Below are positions 42,020 through 52,984 of a DNA stretch of 64,000 nucleotides, in pieces. Both the position numbers and the translations under genes were made by a program. This DNA comes from Candidula unifasciata (lineage: Eukaryota > Mollusca > Gastropoda > Stylommatophora > Geomitridae), in the NCBI GenBank assembly GCA_905116865.2, contig CAJHNH020006902.1:759849-823848 (forward strand), read 5' to 3'. The first letter of the stretch is position 1; every line of letters starts with the position of its first letter. The notes below the pieces were generated by a model, which worked only from the letters and a program-made list of their open reading frames with translations, ran no database searches and had not been told where the DNA came from.

Positions 42020-42660
42020 AAAATGTCAACATCTTCTAAGACATTGATTTCCCACCCAAAAACGTGTGAAATTCTTCTTCTTCTTCTGCATTTTTGTTTA
42101 AAACATTGTTTGATACATGTTTTGTGGTACACAGCTAGACTGTGACATCTGCACTTCTAGTCCAACACATCCAATTCTAGCAAAACCCTAATTAGTCATT
42201 ATTTTATTTAATCACGTGAAGAACAAAAAGGAGAGTGTTTCGGTGGCAAGCCCATTTGTTTCACACCCTGAAGGTCATAGGTTCATTTCATGGACACGTC
42301 ATTTGGTTCACAAGTAAATGTTTACAGAATTCCCAGACAATCATCCTTGAAGCTATGCAGTTTGTGCTTTGTGTGAGACCAAGCATGCAGTAGTAGATCC
42401 CCCCCCCCCCCCCCCCTGGTAACTCCTCACAGATATGTTTTGTAATAAATGGACATTAACTTTAAAATCAGACAATAAATTAACACATTCGCAAGTTTAA
42501 TTCTTCTTTAACCTAGTGAATTAAAGATTATAATAATTGACAGATATGCTTAACATTAGAACACAAGTAAATTCTATGTGAATATTTTGTTATTTGAAAA
42601 GTAATCAACAACACAGACCTCATTTCAATATTTTTTTCTCAGTATTCACCAGCTTAAACT
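42020..42660. other. Z5 3' flank with an 18-C tract
   Basis: 42130-42590 matches the Z3/Z4 3' flank at 31660-32120 ('gctatgcagtttgtgctttg', 'taacattagaaca'). It contains a C18 run at 42399-42416. No gene. Confidence 0.6.
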
Positions 42661-42665
42661 CTAGC

Positions 42666-42742
42666 AGGCTGACTGACTGACTGACTGACTGGCTGGCTGA
42701 CTGACTGACTGACTGACTGACTGACTGGCTGGCTGACTGGCT
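42666..42742. repeat. (GACT)n microsatellite with GGCT variants
   Basis: About 18 tetramers, 'ctgactgactgactgg'-like, ending where a LINE-R fragment begins. Confidence 0.9.
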
Positions 42743-43020
42743 CTGCACAACTTAGTGTAATACTGATGCATGATAAGACAGACGTGGTTAGTGCCTTGTG
42801 GGAGAACGTGTACAATTCGGAGGAGCAGATTTATCACCAGTCTGGTGAGAATGATGCAGGGGGAGGTTCTGGCAGATGCTCGAGGCTCAGAGGAAGGGCA
42901 AGACAGACATTTAATCAGAATGCTACTGCCGCCATTAGTATCGGAAGTCTTCACTGGCTGCTGAAGATGGGGACGGAGCGCTTATGGGAATGCCCTGAGT
43001 GCTGTGATGTTGGTTCTTGA
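42743..43020 (+). repeat. LINE-R 3' end fragment
   Basis: The plus frame 42766-43020 reads M-H-D-K-T-D-V-V-S-A-L-W, then R-L-R-G-R-A-R-Q-T, and ends L-L-K-M-G-T-E-R-L-W-E-C-P-E-C-C-D-V. This tail is intact and in frame. Confidence 0.8.
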
Positions 43021-43024
43021 ATCA

Positions 43025-43260
43025 ACTCAGCTCAACTCCAGCACAAATTTCCTAGTTGTTTATCTACTTCTTGACTTGGGGTTGAGAACTTGAGTTCTGG
43101 ATGTACATCCCTTTTACGGATCTGGCTTATTTGTATGCAGACTTGGTTCATAGTCTCTCAGGTAGACGCACTTCGGTTTTGAAGGAAGACCTAATAAGTT
43201 ACCTTTTACAACATACTTATGATTTTTTTCCCAAACAAAATGGGGCCATGTATAAACAGT
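43025..43260 (-). repeat. SINE-A relic in the Z5 3' flank
   Basis: 'gaacttgagttctggatgt', 'cagacttggttcatagtctc' and 'ttttacaacatacttatg'. It is orthologous to the relics downstream of Z3 and Z4. Confidence 0.7.
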
Positions 43261-43310
43261 AATAACAGATAGGAGTTTTTGAGACATCGAAGCACTATAA
43301 AATTCCAATC

Positions 43311-44573
43311 TTAAGGTTTCTCTCCTGCATGGATTACTTTATGTCTTTTAACATGACTTTTAAAAGAAAATGCATCACCACAAATATCACATTTATAAGG
43401 TCTCTCTCTTGTATGAGTTCTCATATGAATGGTTAAATTTGTGGAGCGAGCAAATGCTGCACTACAAACATCACATTTATAAGGTTTCTCTCCTGTGTGG
43501 ACTCTCTTGTGAATGCTTAAATTTGTGGAGCGAGCAAATGCTGCACCACAAACATCACAATTATAAGGTTTCTCTCCAGTGTGGATTCTCTGGTGATTGA
43601 TTAAATCAGCTGACTGAGCAAATGTCACGGCACACACATCACACTTAAAAGGTCTCTCGCCTGTATGGGTTCTCTTATGCCTCGTTAAACAAGTGGAGTC
43701 ACTATACGACATATCACATACACCACATTTAAAAGGTCTCTCTCCAGTGTGAATTCTCTTGTGTTTCGACAAATTGGTTGCAACAGCAAATGCAGCACCA
43801 CAGACTTCACATTTAAAAGGTCTTTCTCCTGTATGGGTTCTCACATGACTTGTTAAATATGTTGAGCGAGCAAAAGTAGCATCACAAATATCACATTTAT
43901 AAGGTTTCTCCCCTGTATGAGTTCTTTTGTGTATATTTAAATCAGTTGGGTGAACAAATGAAGTACCACAAATGTCACATTTAAAAGGTCTCTTTCCTGT
44001 ATGGGTTCTCTTATGACTGGCTAAATATTCTGAGCGAGCAAATGCGGCACCACAGTCTTCACATTTATGAGGTTTCTCGGCTGTATGGACAAATTTATGC
44101 TTCCTCAAATATCTTAAACTAGTAAATCTTTTATCACAAATATCGCAATCAAAATATTTCTCATCTGCATGTATTCCTTTGTGAAGTGTCAGGAACATGT
44201 TTTGAGAAAAGGATGCATCACAAACATCACATGTGTAAAATTTCTCTAATGTTTGCTGTCTTCCACGTTGATGTACAGAGTCTGTTACTTCATACATATT
44301 ACCTTCAGACAACTGCTCTGCTGTATGAGCATACAAATGATCAACACCAACAGTGCTCGACTCCAAACCATAACCAGCCCACATGTCAGGTCTCTTTGAT
44401 GTACGCATGTCATCAGTAAAGTTTACATCCTCTGTACGAGCTGTACTAATGCATCCAAAGAAATTCAAGACACTGGCTGACTGTTTGATAAAATCTTCAT
44501 TCTCTGAACTTACAGTTTCCCCATCCTGGTTCATCTTACAGTCTACCTCAACTGTAGGACTGTTGTCCATCAT
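43311..44573 (-). CDS. Z5: C2H2 zinc-finger protein, 11 fingers
   Basis: The exon is open from a splice acceptor (CAG 44680-44682) to the stop. The first ATG in frame is 44571-44573 (M-M-D-N-S-P-T-V), giving 420 residues. The ATG used in Z1 is deleted here. If an upstream exon supplies a start, about 35 more residues, including S-E-E-I-K-V-E-E-D-N (psi-K-x-E), would be translated. The leader shares with Z1 the blocks S-E-N-E-D-F-I-K-Q and A-G-Y-G-L-E-S. Eleven intact fingers follow, closing with H-A-G-E-K-P. Fingers 9 and 10 share R-S-T-N-L with identical contact residues. Likely a nuclear DNA-binding regulator, close to the ancestor of Z3/Z4. Confidence 0.8.
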   Translation of the reverse strand: MMDNSPTVEVDCKMNQDGETVSSENEDFIKQSASVLNFFGCISTARTEDVNFTDDMRTSKRPDMWAGYGLESSTVGVDHLYAHTAEQLSEGNMYEVTDSVHQRGRQQTLEKFYTCDVCDASFSQNMFLTLHKGIHADEKYFDCDICDKRFTSLRYLRKHKFVHTAEKPHKCEDCGAAFARSEYLASHKRTHTGKRPFKCDICGTSFVHPTDLNIHKRTHTGEKPYKCDICDATFARSTYLTSHVRTHTGERPFKCEVCGAAFAVATNLSKHKRIHTGERPFKCGVCDMSYSDSTCLTRHKRTHTGERPFKCDVCAVTFAQSADLINHQRIHTGEKPYNCDVCGAAFARSTNLSIHKRVHTGEKPYKCDVCSAAFARSTNLTIHMRTHTRERPYKCDICGDAFSFKSHVKRHKVIHAGEKP

Positions 44574-44724
44574 GGTCACTGAGTTTAGCAGAGTATTATC
44601 TTCTTCAACTTTTATTTCCTCAGAGGTTTTTGTTGTTGAAATTTTCAGATGTGTTTTTTTATGGCTTAAACACTGGTTTCTGAAACATAAAAAAATAAAA
44701 TTAAAAAGTTTAAAAAAAAAAAAA

Positions 44725-44755
<31 letters not shown>

Positions 44756-44760
44756 AGGAT
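44574..44760 (-). other. Z5 leader extension, splice acceptor and G30 tract
   Basis: 44574-44679 is open and conserved with Z1 (E-I-K-V-E). The acceptor is at 44680-44682. In the presumed intron an A run is followed by 30 consecutive G (44725-44754), which is C30 in the transcript sense. Poly-Pro or poly-Gly frames here are artefacts. Confidence 0.65.
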
Positions 44761-45190
44761 TGATGCAAACTGTAAAACTTTATAAGAATAGTAGTCTTTA
44801 CTTGAAAACATATTTAACTGATAACATGATTGTATTGTGGGGTTATCTATTTACGACTACTTCTCTTCCAGTTGTAGCACCATGGGTGTTGAGAGAGACA
44901 TACAACTTTGGCTCTTGCTCTTTTGGCCGCCTCAACCATAGATACAGAAAGCAGAGTTGTAGAGTTTCTTTGATTTTATCTACCACTGTTCTATGTCACT
45001 CTCTTCGTTTGGTGTCTGCCCTGTACAGCATAGCATCACAAGGCATTCTCTCTATGTGGGCCTGTGATCATATCCAGGGCTTCATTCCCAGATTTGATCT
45101 TTTCTGGCCATTCCTGCAGCCTTTCTGAGATATCTTGTTTCCATGGCTACTCATTTTCTTTTCTGTTTTATTGGGAGTGACCATGTCTGG
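44761..45190. other. Z5 upstream flank, proximal part
   Basis: Homologous to 35990-36400 and 23000-23340. Ends with 'gtgaccatgtctggcactag' just before the 25-bp array. No gene. Confidence 0.5.
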
Positions 45191-45194
45191 CACT

Positions 45195-45495
45195 AGTAGC
45201 ATAGGGTGTGAATGAATATGGTAGCATAGGGTGTGAATGAATATGGTAGCATAGGGTATGAATGAATATGGTAGCATAGGGTATGAATGAATATGGTAGC
45301 ATAGGGTATGAATGAATATGGTTGCATAGGGTGTGAATGAATATGGTAGCATAGGGTGTGAATGAATATGGTAGCATAGGGTATGAATGAATATGGCAGC
45401 ATAGGGTGTGAATGAATATGGCAGCATAGGGTGTGAATGAATATGGTAGCATAGGGTGTGAATGAATATGGCAGCATAGGGTGTGAATGAATATG
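45195..45495. repeat. 25-bp minisatellite, about 12 copies
   Basis: The unit is 'gtagcatagggtgtgaatga' plus 'atatg', with gtg/atg and gta/gca variants. Because 25 is not a multiple of 3, all three minus frames stay open and read the same P-Y-S-F-T-P-Y-A-T-I-F-I-H peptide repeat. I regard these as artefacts. Confidence 0.95.
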
Positions 45496-47245
45496 GTTTG
45501 AATGAAATGTGCCTTTGTGCTGACTGGGACTCTTATGAGTGGGAATTCCCAGGAATCCCTGAAGGTTGCCCAGTATGATGAGTTAGGGTCAAGGGTCAGT
45601 TAAGTGGGGGAAAGCATGAAAAAGGTACACTTAGGATTTCCCATTTTTGAGTGACCAATTGCAAGAAAAACCTGGGGGATGAGAACAAAGGTTTGAAGGT
45701 GAAAAAGGAGAGTCAGTTGGTGTTTAACAGTACAAGAGGCAGGTTGACTGAGTGGAGTAACTGATATAAACTGTGACTGCTGATGGGGGTGGGGGAGGGG
45801 GAGGGGCTTGGAACGCAAGAAAATGGCTGAATAGAAGTGGCTCTGAAAATAACGCTGAGCGACTGAATATTTGTGGTTCTGTGATTCAGATGCAAAATAC
45901 CAGCGTAAATGCAACTTACAGACTGAAAGGTAACTGAATCTATAGTCAAGATATTCCTTTTGTGGCAGTAGTCATGAGTGAGTCTGAAAACGACAAGTGA
46001 GAACCTAGGACAACGACCGGATCAAACCTTTGTTACACAGCAATAAACAGTAATTAAATCATAGCTGTGTTTCATTGATATCTCTGTTCTTACTAACTTT
46101 ACACCGTAACAGAGGGAAGAATAGACTTGATATGAGTCGTGACTGATGCAAAGAGCAACATTATTGCAAGAATCATACTGTAAATATTTATTAACTGGGA
46201 GCAGAAACTGTTTCAAACAATCTTAATGACTGCTTTTAATTGGAAGCCTGGCATTTAGAGACTCCACTATCTTAGGAAGACCACAATATGCTTATCTCTT
46301 GAGGCAGTTCTTTTTCCTCTGCATTTGCCCTCAAAAGGGCGGCTGTCACACTGTGTTACAAGCCGCAATATCTACATCTTTTGACCCAACTCATCCGATT
46401 TTAAAAACCTTTAACCAGTCACCCTTTACTTGTATATTATGTTTGTTTTGGAAAGCACTCCCCTGAACACAGGGTACTTGAGGCAGTGTTTTTTGTTTTA
46501 TAATTAATAAACCCCTGAATTTTATCATCAAACTGTTGTCCGGTAACAGGTCTATATTTGCTAGCAGCTTCTATTATTTCTCTATGCTGTTATGTGTTTA
46601 TTCTGCTCTCCTGAAGACATACTTACAATTTCACACCGAAAGAGGCAACATTATGATGAGCTGCGTTAGGAGCTGTATCATAGCCCTCTGGATATTCCTA
46701 CAAGAGCTATATCCTCATCTTTAGCCAACTGCAAAGGTGGCAGCAGCAGTTTGATCAAAGTAATATTTATGAATTCAATTTCAGCACTGTTCACTTCACT
46801 CACTCCTATATCTAGCCTGGCAGTAACATGTCATTTATGTACACGTTATCACAATTGGTGAGTGTTGCAGCACCTGCAAATATGCCTCAAATTATGTAAA
46901 TTTAAAAAAAAAATTATTGCAATAAACTGCATATAATTGAAGTAAAAATAATTCTTAAACTAAAAATAATGTTTTAGTATTACTATTAATTTTTGTATGA
47001 CCTACAAGGGTGAACTCAATTATTTGACTTCAAAAATTTAGAATCATCAGAATCACTTGTGTGCAATTTTTGCGATTGTCTCATTTTTCCTCGAGCAAAT
47101 CTAAGGAGATCACACCAGTTTCATTTTTCTTTATGAGCCAATTCGATTAAAAACACAACAAACAGTGCAAAGACTGGAAGAAGTCACGGCTGGAGCTGAG
47201 GCACACATCATGTCTGTCGTCCTGGGAGACCTCAACGATTGAAGC
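45496..47245. other. Z5 upstream flank, distal part
   Basis: 46260-46460 and 46640-46990 match the Z2 upstream flank (23515-23700 and 23840-24620). 47160-47245 matches Z1 flank 14330-14410. No coding gene. The promoter or first exon may lie near the distal end, but I cannot mark it. Confidence 0.45.
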
Positions 47246-47253
47246 ACAACGAC

Positions 47254-49907
47254 CAGTGTTGCCACTTTTCTTTGACAAAAAAGATCCAAAACGGGGTTAA
47301 AAAATATCTAAAAAGATCTAAAATTGTGTGGAAAATATTTAAAAAAAATATCCAAATGAAAAGAGTCACAAATTACAAAACTATTGAAATGACTTACCCT
47401 ATAGACACATGTCCTCATCTTCACTGATGTCTGCTTCACAAGATCCACAGGATAAACTTAGCTTGGATGATGAAGTTGAAGCTTCAGATCCCAAATTACT
47501 CTGGTATGCTTTTAGCTGTTCCTATTTCTTTTTAATACACAATCAGGTGAGCTGATAAGTGGAACAGCATTTTCCTACTCTCATCAGGCCAAACTTATTG
47601 GTCAAGAATAGCATTTAAGAGGTCTAATTTCATCCTGTTTCTTAGGTTGAGATTTGATGTAATTCATAGCACTGAAAACTCTATTTCTACGTCAGCATTT
47701 GAGGGGGGTAGTATCATGGCAGACATGGTCACATTCAAAGAGTTTACAGAAGGGGACTGTTCGATTGGCATTCTTTAAATTGTCTCACTTCACTCCAAAA
47801 CGCTTGTTTCTGTTTTGTTTGTCCATTCAACTAAGTTTATTTTGGTTAACTGATATTCTGCTTCCGCGACACTATTGTCAGTAGCCCCTAAAAATTTCAT
47901 AACTTTACAATATTTTAGGTATGTCCCTTTACTGGCTGAAGTATGTTGCTCACAGAAAAGAGTGAAATATGTTTCAAAACATCTAGATTTTCAGGAAAAG
48001 TCTCTGCTTTAGTTGCTTGAACAATGAGATAAGGAAATCTTGACAGCGTTTTCTTAAGGTTGTTCTCTTCATTCTCTGTTAACAGTCCTTTTGTTTTTAA
48101 ATCATCAATTTTTGATTCAATTTGATATCCAAGTATGGCTTAGGAGCCAAATAGCTCTCTATAGTGCAAGTGAGCAAATAAACTTTTGAAGTTGGTAACA
48201 CCAGTCTTTTACCAACTGAGTAAAATAGCAAAGTGAGATCGTCAAAGTAATTTAAACTTTATCAACATGTTTGGATTCGAACAGTTTATTAAATTTTTTG
48301 CACTTCCATTAGAATAGGTTGTAAAAAGAGAAGAAATGCCAAACTTTTTTTCATCACTGTACAATTCATATAGTATCTCAGCTGTGTAGCACTTTTTCAC
48401 TTTGTCTTATTATTTTCAAAGTGTGTCTTTAACTCCAACCATTGGTCAGAATTCTTTCAACAGCTGGTTGTATTGATAACCACCTGGTTTTGCAATCTGA
48501 CAGAATTTTCAGTGGTGTGGAACCATTATTTAAGGCTGAATACAATTGCATTGTATTTGCTGACATTGTCTGACAAATGATTTTGAAAACCAGTTATGTG
48601 TTTCAGCAATAAGGTATTCCAAATTCCTTGGTAAACATTCAGATGAAGCATGTGATAATGCTAGCTGCAATGAATGACACATACATTTTATAAGTATTAA
48701 CGATGGGATAGCTTCCTTCAACTTGGCATAAACGCCATTGTTTATGCCAACCATCACTGAGGCATTATCGGTACCAATTGCAACAAAAATTTGTCAAGTC
48801 TAACTGTTTGCTGATTAAAAGGTTCTTCAGTTCTTGAACTATACTTTCTGCATCACACTTTTCCAATTGAACTAGTCCAAGATATGTAGAAACTACTTTG
48901 TCTGTATTGTTGCTGTAATATATAATACACACACCAAGCACTTTCAGTACCGAAATATCATTTGATTCGTCTAATAATAAACTATATCTATTTGTAGAAA
49001 ATATCACTGATCAAATCTTTTTCGAAGTGAGAAAATAAAGTATTTCTTATAATATGTGTACACTTGCTGTGATGCATTTTCTCATCATCCATAACTTTAC
49101 TGTCAGAAATTATGTTTTTAAAACAAATCAATCAAATGGTCACAGTTTGAAATTGCACAATGACAACTTAAAAACATTGCGACCGACCCTTCAACTTTTG
49201 ATTATTCATTTATCAGTGTACTTCTGAAAACAGATGTCAGCGGTGTAATATCTTCTTTGAATGGAACTGCAGTTTTATGCTTGTTAGTCTCTGCATGCTT
49301 CTTTAAGTCTTGTATTTTCGCTTTAATTTCACCCTTGCAGTACTTACAACGAGCCTTTGGTTATATTCCCAGGAACTGCCATCACCCAGTCTTTAATTTT
49401 GTCATCATGCAAATACTCTTTCGAAATTTTTTTGCTCATACTTCACTTTTGGCATGTTGAAAGGTTTTTTCAAAGTGAAAGCCACACAAGAAGGTGAGCA
49501 ATTATTTTTTAAAAATCACATGAAAAAGAAACACAAAGTCAGCATCACAGCTATACTTCACAACACAGTGAGGATACGGTTGAAACAAAGTTAGTATGAT
49601 TTACGCGCGATTTCGATTAATCAGCACCGGGGTTGTCAGATATTTGAGTGCTGACCTTAGTGAGATTTCAAAGTTTAAGTAATGGCAGTTGCCACAATGT
49701 ACGTGCCAGACCAAAACAAAAATATTTTATAAATATTTTACTCAATAATTATTAAAATGACACTAAAAGAAAAAAAATCTATAAAATATCTAACTCCATA
49801 TGAGAAGTATCTAGAAAAATATTTAGTATCTAAACGTCAAAAATAGGATCTAAACGCAATGAAAAAGATCTAAATTTGGATACAAAATATCCAAAGTGGC
49901 AACACTG
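47254..49907 (-). mobile_element. hAT transposon copy 2, 2654 bp
   Basis: Same terminal repeats as copy 1, with perfect 8-bp target duplications ACAACGAC at 47246-47253 and 49908-49915. It differs from copy 1 mostly by one- or two-base indels, often in homopolymers. Confidence 0.95.
47400..49460 (-). pseudogene. hAT transposase, heavily frameshifted (copy 2)
   Basis: The same protein as copy 1 is recognisable only in pieces: 48765-49007 (D-E-S-N-D-I region) and 48530-48757 (C-M-C-H-S-L-Q-L-A region). The zinc-finger start near 49440 is also frameshifted. The TAA between zinc-finger and catalytic regions is the same as in copy 1. More than 20 small indels break the rest. Confidence 0.85.
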
Positions 49908-49915
49908 ACAACGAC

Positions 49916-50379
49916 GGAGGCTTGTCGTATCTACAGCAAAAGTTCCGTTGGAGGAGTAATTCAATAAAATACCAACAATAAAGTTCAGTGACTTGAAAGG
50001 AACAGTACATAAATACAATTGAACCTTTCAATTAAAGTTAAAGTCTTTAACAGGAAATATATAATAACTCTGCATCACAATTCACAATCAGTTGAATCAG
50101 CAACTGACAATGACAATCGGTATACGCCAGGGCTGCCAATAGATTTTTATCAAAACCCAAGTTATGCTTACAAAAAAACCCAAGCAATCGTCATCATCAC
50201 GTAGCAGGTCCTTGCAGAACGTCGCTCTCATCACGGGGTGCCTGAAAGAAACTAGGTCGTTCGCCAGCTCTCCCGTCTCATGTACTTTCATATTCAAGCA
50301 GCCACTTATATCCTGTGCCATGTTTGTGTTGGTCGGCCCCTGCCCCTCCTTTCTAGTACCATGCCTCCTGCTTTAATGT
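49916..50379. other. Spacer, possible end of a DNA element
   Basis: 'cagggctgccaatag' at 50128 and 'ttggcagccct' at 50815-50825 are inverted matches about 700 bp apart. I could not find a target duplication, so an element is only possible. Confidence 0.3.
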
Positions 50380-50625
50380 TTTCCAATCCGTCGTGGCGCT
50401 TGAAATGACCCAAATTTTTCAGGTTCTGAGACATTTTTGCATTGCTATGGCCACCCTCTTTTTAATTTATGTCAAACAGTCTCCATTGCTGTTTATTATA
50501 GAGCCTAGATATTCAAAGTTTCTGACATTTTCTATTTCTTCATCATTTATTGTGATTTTTGGGTGACAGCCAGTTTTATTTGTGGACATTATTTTCGTTT
50601 TTTTTTTTAATTCAAGAATAGATTT
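50380..50625 (-). repeat. LINE reverse-transcriptase fragment
   Basis: The minus strand reads [11 protein letters not shown], then F-E-Y-L-G-S-I-I, then I-K-K-R-V-A-I-A-M. This is the F-x-Y-L-G motif after the catalytic palm of non-LTR reverse transcriptases, with stops. Confidence 0.7.
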
Positions 50626-51055
50626 TAATCTTCACTGTGGCTTTGGACAATATCAATACAAGAGCAAATAAAAACGTTAGATTGATGAAAAGTACAAATT
50701 TTGAGCTACGAAACAAAACAATTAGCCACTTTTACATAACTTAAGTAATAAGATCTTGAGACCTGGAACCCAAGGGTCATATAAAAACCCAGATCTTGGG
50801 GAATAACTGAAGTGTTGGCAGCCCTATGATGAACAAAATTGGACAAAAGTACGGAAATACGCAAAACTTTCAATCAAGAGGGAGATAGATAGTGCGAAAC
50901 AAAATACAGACGAAGGGAGAAATTAAAAACCATAAATGAAACAAAAATAAATAAATAAAATTAGACCAAGGTATACACATATTATTTTGTCTATAATGTG
51001 GCCATTTTCAAAGCCATAGTGTTGCCGAGACGAAAGAACAATATCAGAATAACTA
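50626..51055. other. Spacer
   Basis: AT-rich. Weak matches to other gene-unit far flanks near 50830-50900. No gene. Confidence 0.35.
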
Positions 51056-51059
51056 ACTG

Positions 51060-51290
51060 ACACAATTTGTCTCCACTGTTGACTGACTAACTTTCTACCC
51101 CACCAGGACATCACACAAGCGTTAAACACCCGATGACACAAAGTGCCACCATGTGAATGAGGATCGCCGTGGGGAGGTCCCAGAAACCGCGTTCAGTCAA
51201 TTTGCCACATTTATGGCCTGCCTATATTGCGGCCCCTGGCAAAAGCCAGGGTAGGGCTTCAAATAACGAAAAATTCGTCCTAATAAGGAC
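51060..51290 (-). repeat. Repeat C copy, inverted
   Basis: 'ccaggacatcacacaagcgt', 'ggtcccagaaaccgcgtt' and 'ggcccctggcaaaagccagg' are the reverse complement of 37625-37800. Confidence 0.75.
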
Positions 51291-51494
51291 GGGAAGTTAG
51301 CGGATAGTCCCACTGTTGTTCACAGATTCCTTCTAAATATCGGATCTACTGGAGTCTATTAGGTAATATGTAGGGATCTCAAGGCGATACAAGTAGGTCA
51401 AAGTACTAAACTAATTATAGAAACTCACATAAGGATTTGGGAAACTATACTGCTCTAACTGGTAACTAGCTTCACAGTGCGTGGGCAGTATGTG

Positions 51495-51566
51495 TCCTCG
51501 GTAGTATAGTGGTAAGTATCCCCGCCTGTCACGCGGGAGACCGGGGTTCGATTCCCCGCCGGGGAG
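51495..51566 (+). tRNA. tRNA-Asp (GTC anticodon)
   Basis: A 72-base gene without intron or encoded CCA. The acceptor stem TCCTCGG pairs with CCGGGGA (one G-T pair), with discriminator G at 51566. The A box is TAGTATAGTGG. The anticodon arm CCGCCTGTCACGCGG has GTC at 51528-51530. The T arm carries GGTTCGATTCC (B box). It matches the animal tRNA-Asp pattern throughout and has a pol III terminator just downstream, so it is probably functional. It could also be a recent tRNA pseudogene copy. Confidence 0.95.
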
Positions 51567-51573
51567 ACCATAC

Positions 51574-51584
51574 TTTTTTTTTTT
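51574..51584 (+). terminator. RNA polymerase III terminator (T11)
   Basis: Eleven T begin 8 bases after the tRNA-Asp 3' end, the usual pol III stop. Confidence 0.85.
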
Positions 51585-51639
51585 AGTAACCACATTCTTT
51601 CGGGTTTAAACAATCGCAATATAAGGTAATAACAGCTGC

Positions 51640-52240
51640 AGCATCATAGAAAACTATAGTTGCTTAATTTCCTGTGCCAGTGAGAAACACAGGCAGTGCC
51701 CATCACTGTCCCTTGTTAAAAAAAAAAAATAGACACAAACTAATCTGAGCAAAGCCAATAGCAGCCATACGCATTTAATGCACAAGGCAGATACAAGAAG
51801 TGCACAGACTGTCCGGCACTAGAAATGCAGTTCTTCATTGAGGGCAGCAAAAGTTACATTAGATAAATAGTTGCACAAACATGTTACCACACAAGGCAAC
51901 AACCAGTGCACTGGCAATAGGCCACTCACTATTTTTTACATAGCAGTTTAAAAAAATTTCAAAAAAAAAAAAAAAAAAAACAACACTTGGCCAGTGTCGA
52001 AAAGCATTCCAAATTAAATCTGCAGCACAGTGTGGCATTAAACCCTCACCCTAGAAGCTGGACAGTAGAGCAATATCCTTTCAGCCCGAATATTGAAAAA
52101 AAAAAATTGCAATAGCTAACTACTGCTAAAACCACAAATTGGCAGTGACTAAAAAACACTGTTAGCCTGTCTATTTGCCATATAAACTGGAAGCCACAGC
52201 ATTGAAAAAGAAAATGATAATAATATTCTTTTACACAGCA
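51640..52240 (-). repeat. Retroposon D copy, diverged
   Basis: 'cctgtgccagtgagaaacac', 'agaaatgcagttcttcattg' and 'cattccaaattaaatctgca' follow the order of 4510-4850. A17-20 and A9 runs interrupt it. It lies 70 bp downstream of the tRNA gene. Confidence 0.65.
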
Positions 52241-52277
52241 GTAAGTGCTGCACAATGTTATAATTAAAATTTTCTTA

Positions 52278-52577
52278 TAATTAACTTCTTCTTCTTCTTC
52301 ACGTTCACCAGCTGTAAACTCTGGCGGAAGGTTCTGGTTGCTCGTCCACTACTGAACTGCAGTCCTGCTCCAGAACCTGAGTGTTGCGTGTGCATCAGTT
52401 TTACAGATCTCATTCTCTTGAATACAGACTGTTGGTTCCTTGCCTCTCCGGCAGATGCACTCCGACTTCAAAGGAAGCTTCCCAATTAGTCGACTCTTAC
52501 GACATGCTTTTGGGGAGGCAGTGGGTCTATTCTTGTTTTCCCCACAATGGGGCCCCGGAACCCACACGGGGGTTATA
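52278..52577 (-). repeat. SINE-A copy, full-length reference
   Basis: Begins with the tail 'cttcttcttcttcacgttca' and ends 'gaacccacacggggg'. With 58446-58740 it defines the family: about 290 bp, AAG-type tail. Confidence 0.85.
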
Positions 52578-52654
52578 ATTAACATTATCAGTTTCAAAGA
52601 AATCCCCAATCAGACAGCCACCAAAATCGACAAAAGACGATTACCATCTAATGG

Positions 52655-52910
52655 ACATACAAGAGCAAGTAATTATATTATGCCTTAGAACAGGACACAG
52701 TAGACTTCGCAGCCACAAGTACACAAAATTTAAGATTGGCCAGATCGAAAAGTTTTGGCTAAGAGGAACACTGGTGCAAGCAAAACTTTACGGGTCACTG
52801 ATTGAATTACAACAGACAGTGAAGTTCATACTAGAGACAACACTGCAGATATGGAAAATCTTATTTCAAGTGAACAAAAGGATAAGAAGTTTTAAACAAT
52901 GCTAAATTCA
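52655..52910 (+). repeat. LINE ORF2 terminal fragment
   Basis: The plus frame has C-L-R-T-G-H-S-R-L-R-S-H, then L-I-E-L-Q-Q-T-V-K-F-I-L-E-T-T. Same family as 37230-37510. Confidence 0.65.
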
Positions 52911-52984
52911 GGAACATCCATTATTTACCTACAACTCTTCACAAAAGTGTGTAATATACTGTTTTTTCCCTTTCAAAATGAATG

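Noticed and set aside
45068..45477. Three overlapping open frames with P-Y-S-F-T-P-Y-A-T-I-F-I-H peptide repeats
   Set aside because: They are the same 25-bp DNA repeat read in three frames; no start context, no family, and the flank is non-coding in paralogs.
26254..47254. hAT copies starting exactly 21,000 bp apart
   Set aside because: Different target duplications and different element lengths show separate insertions; the round number is chance.
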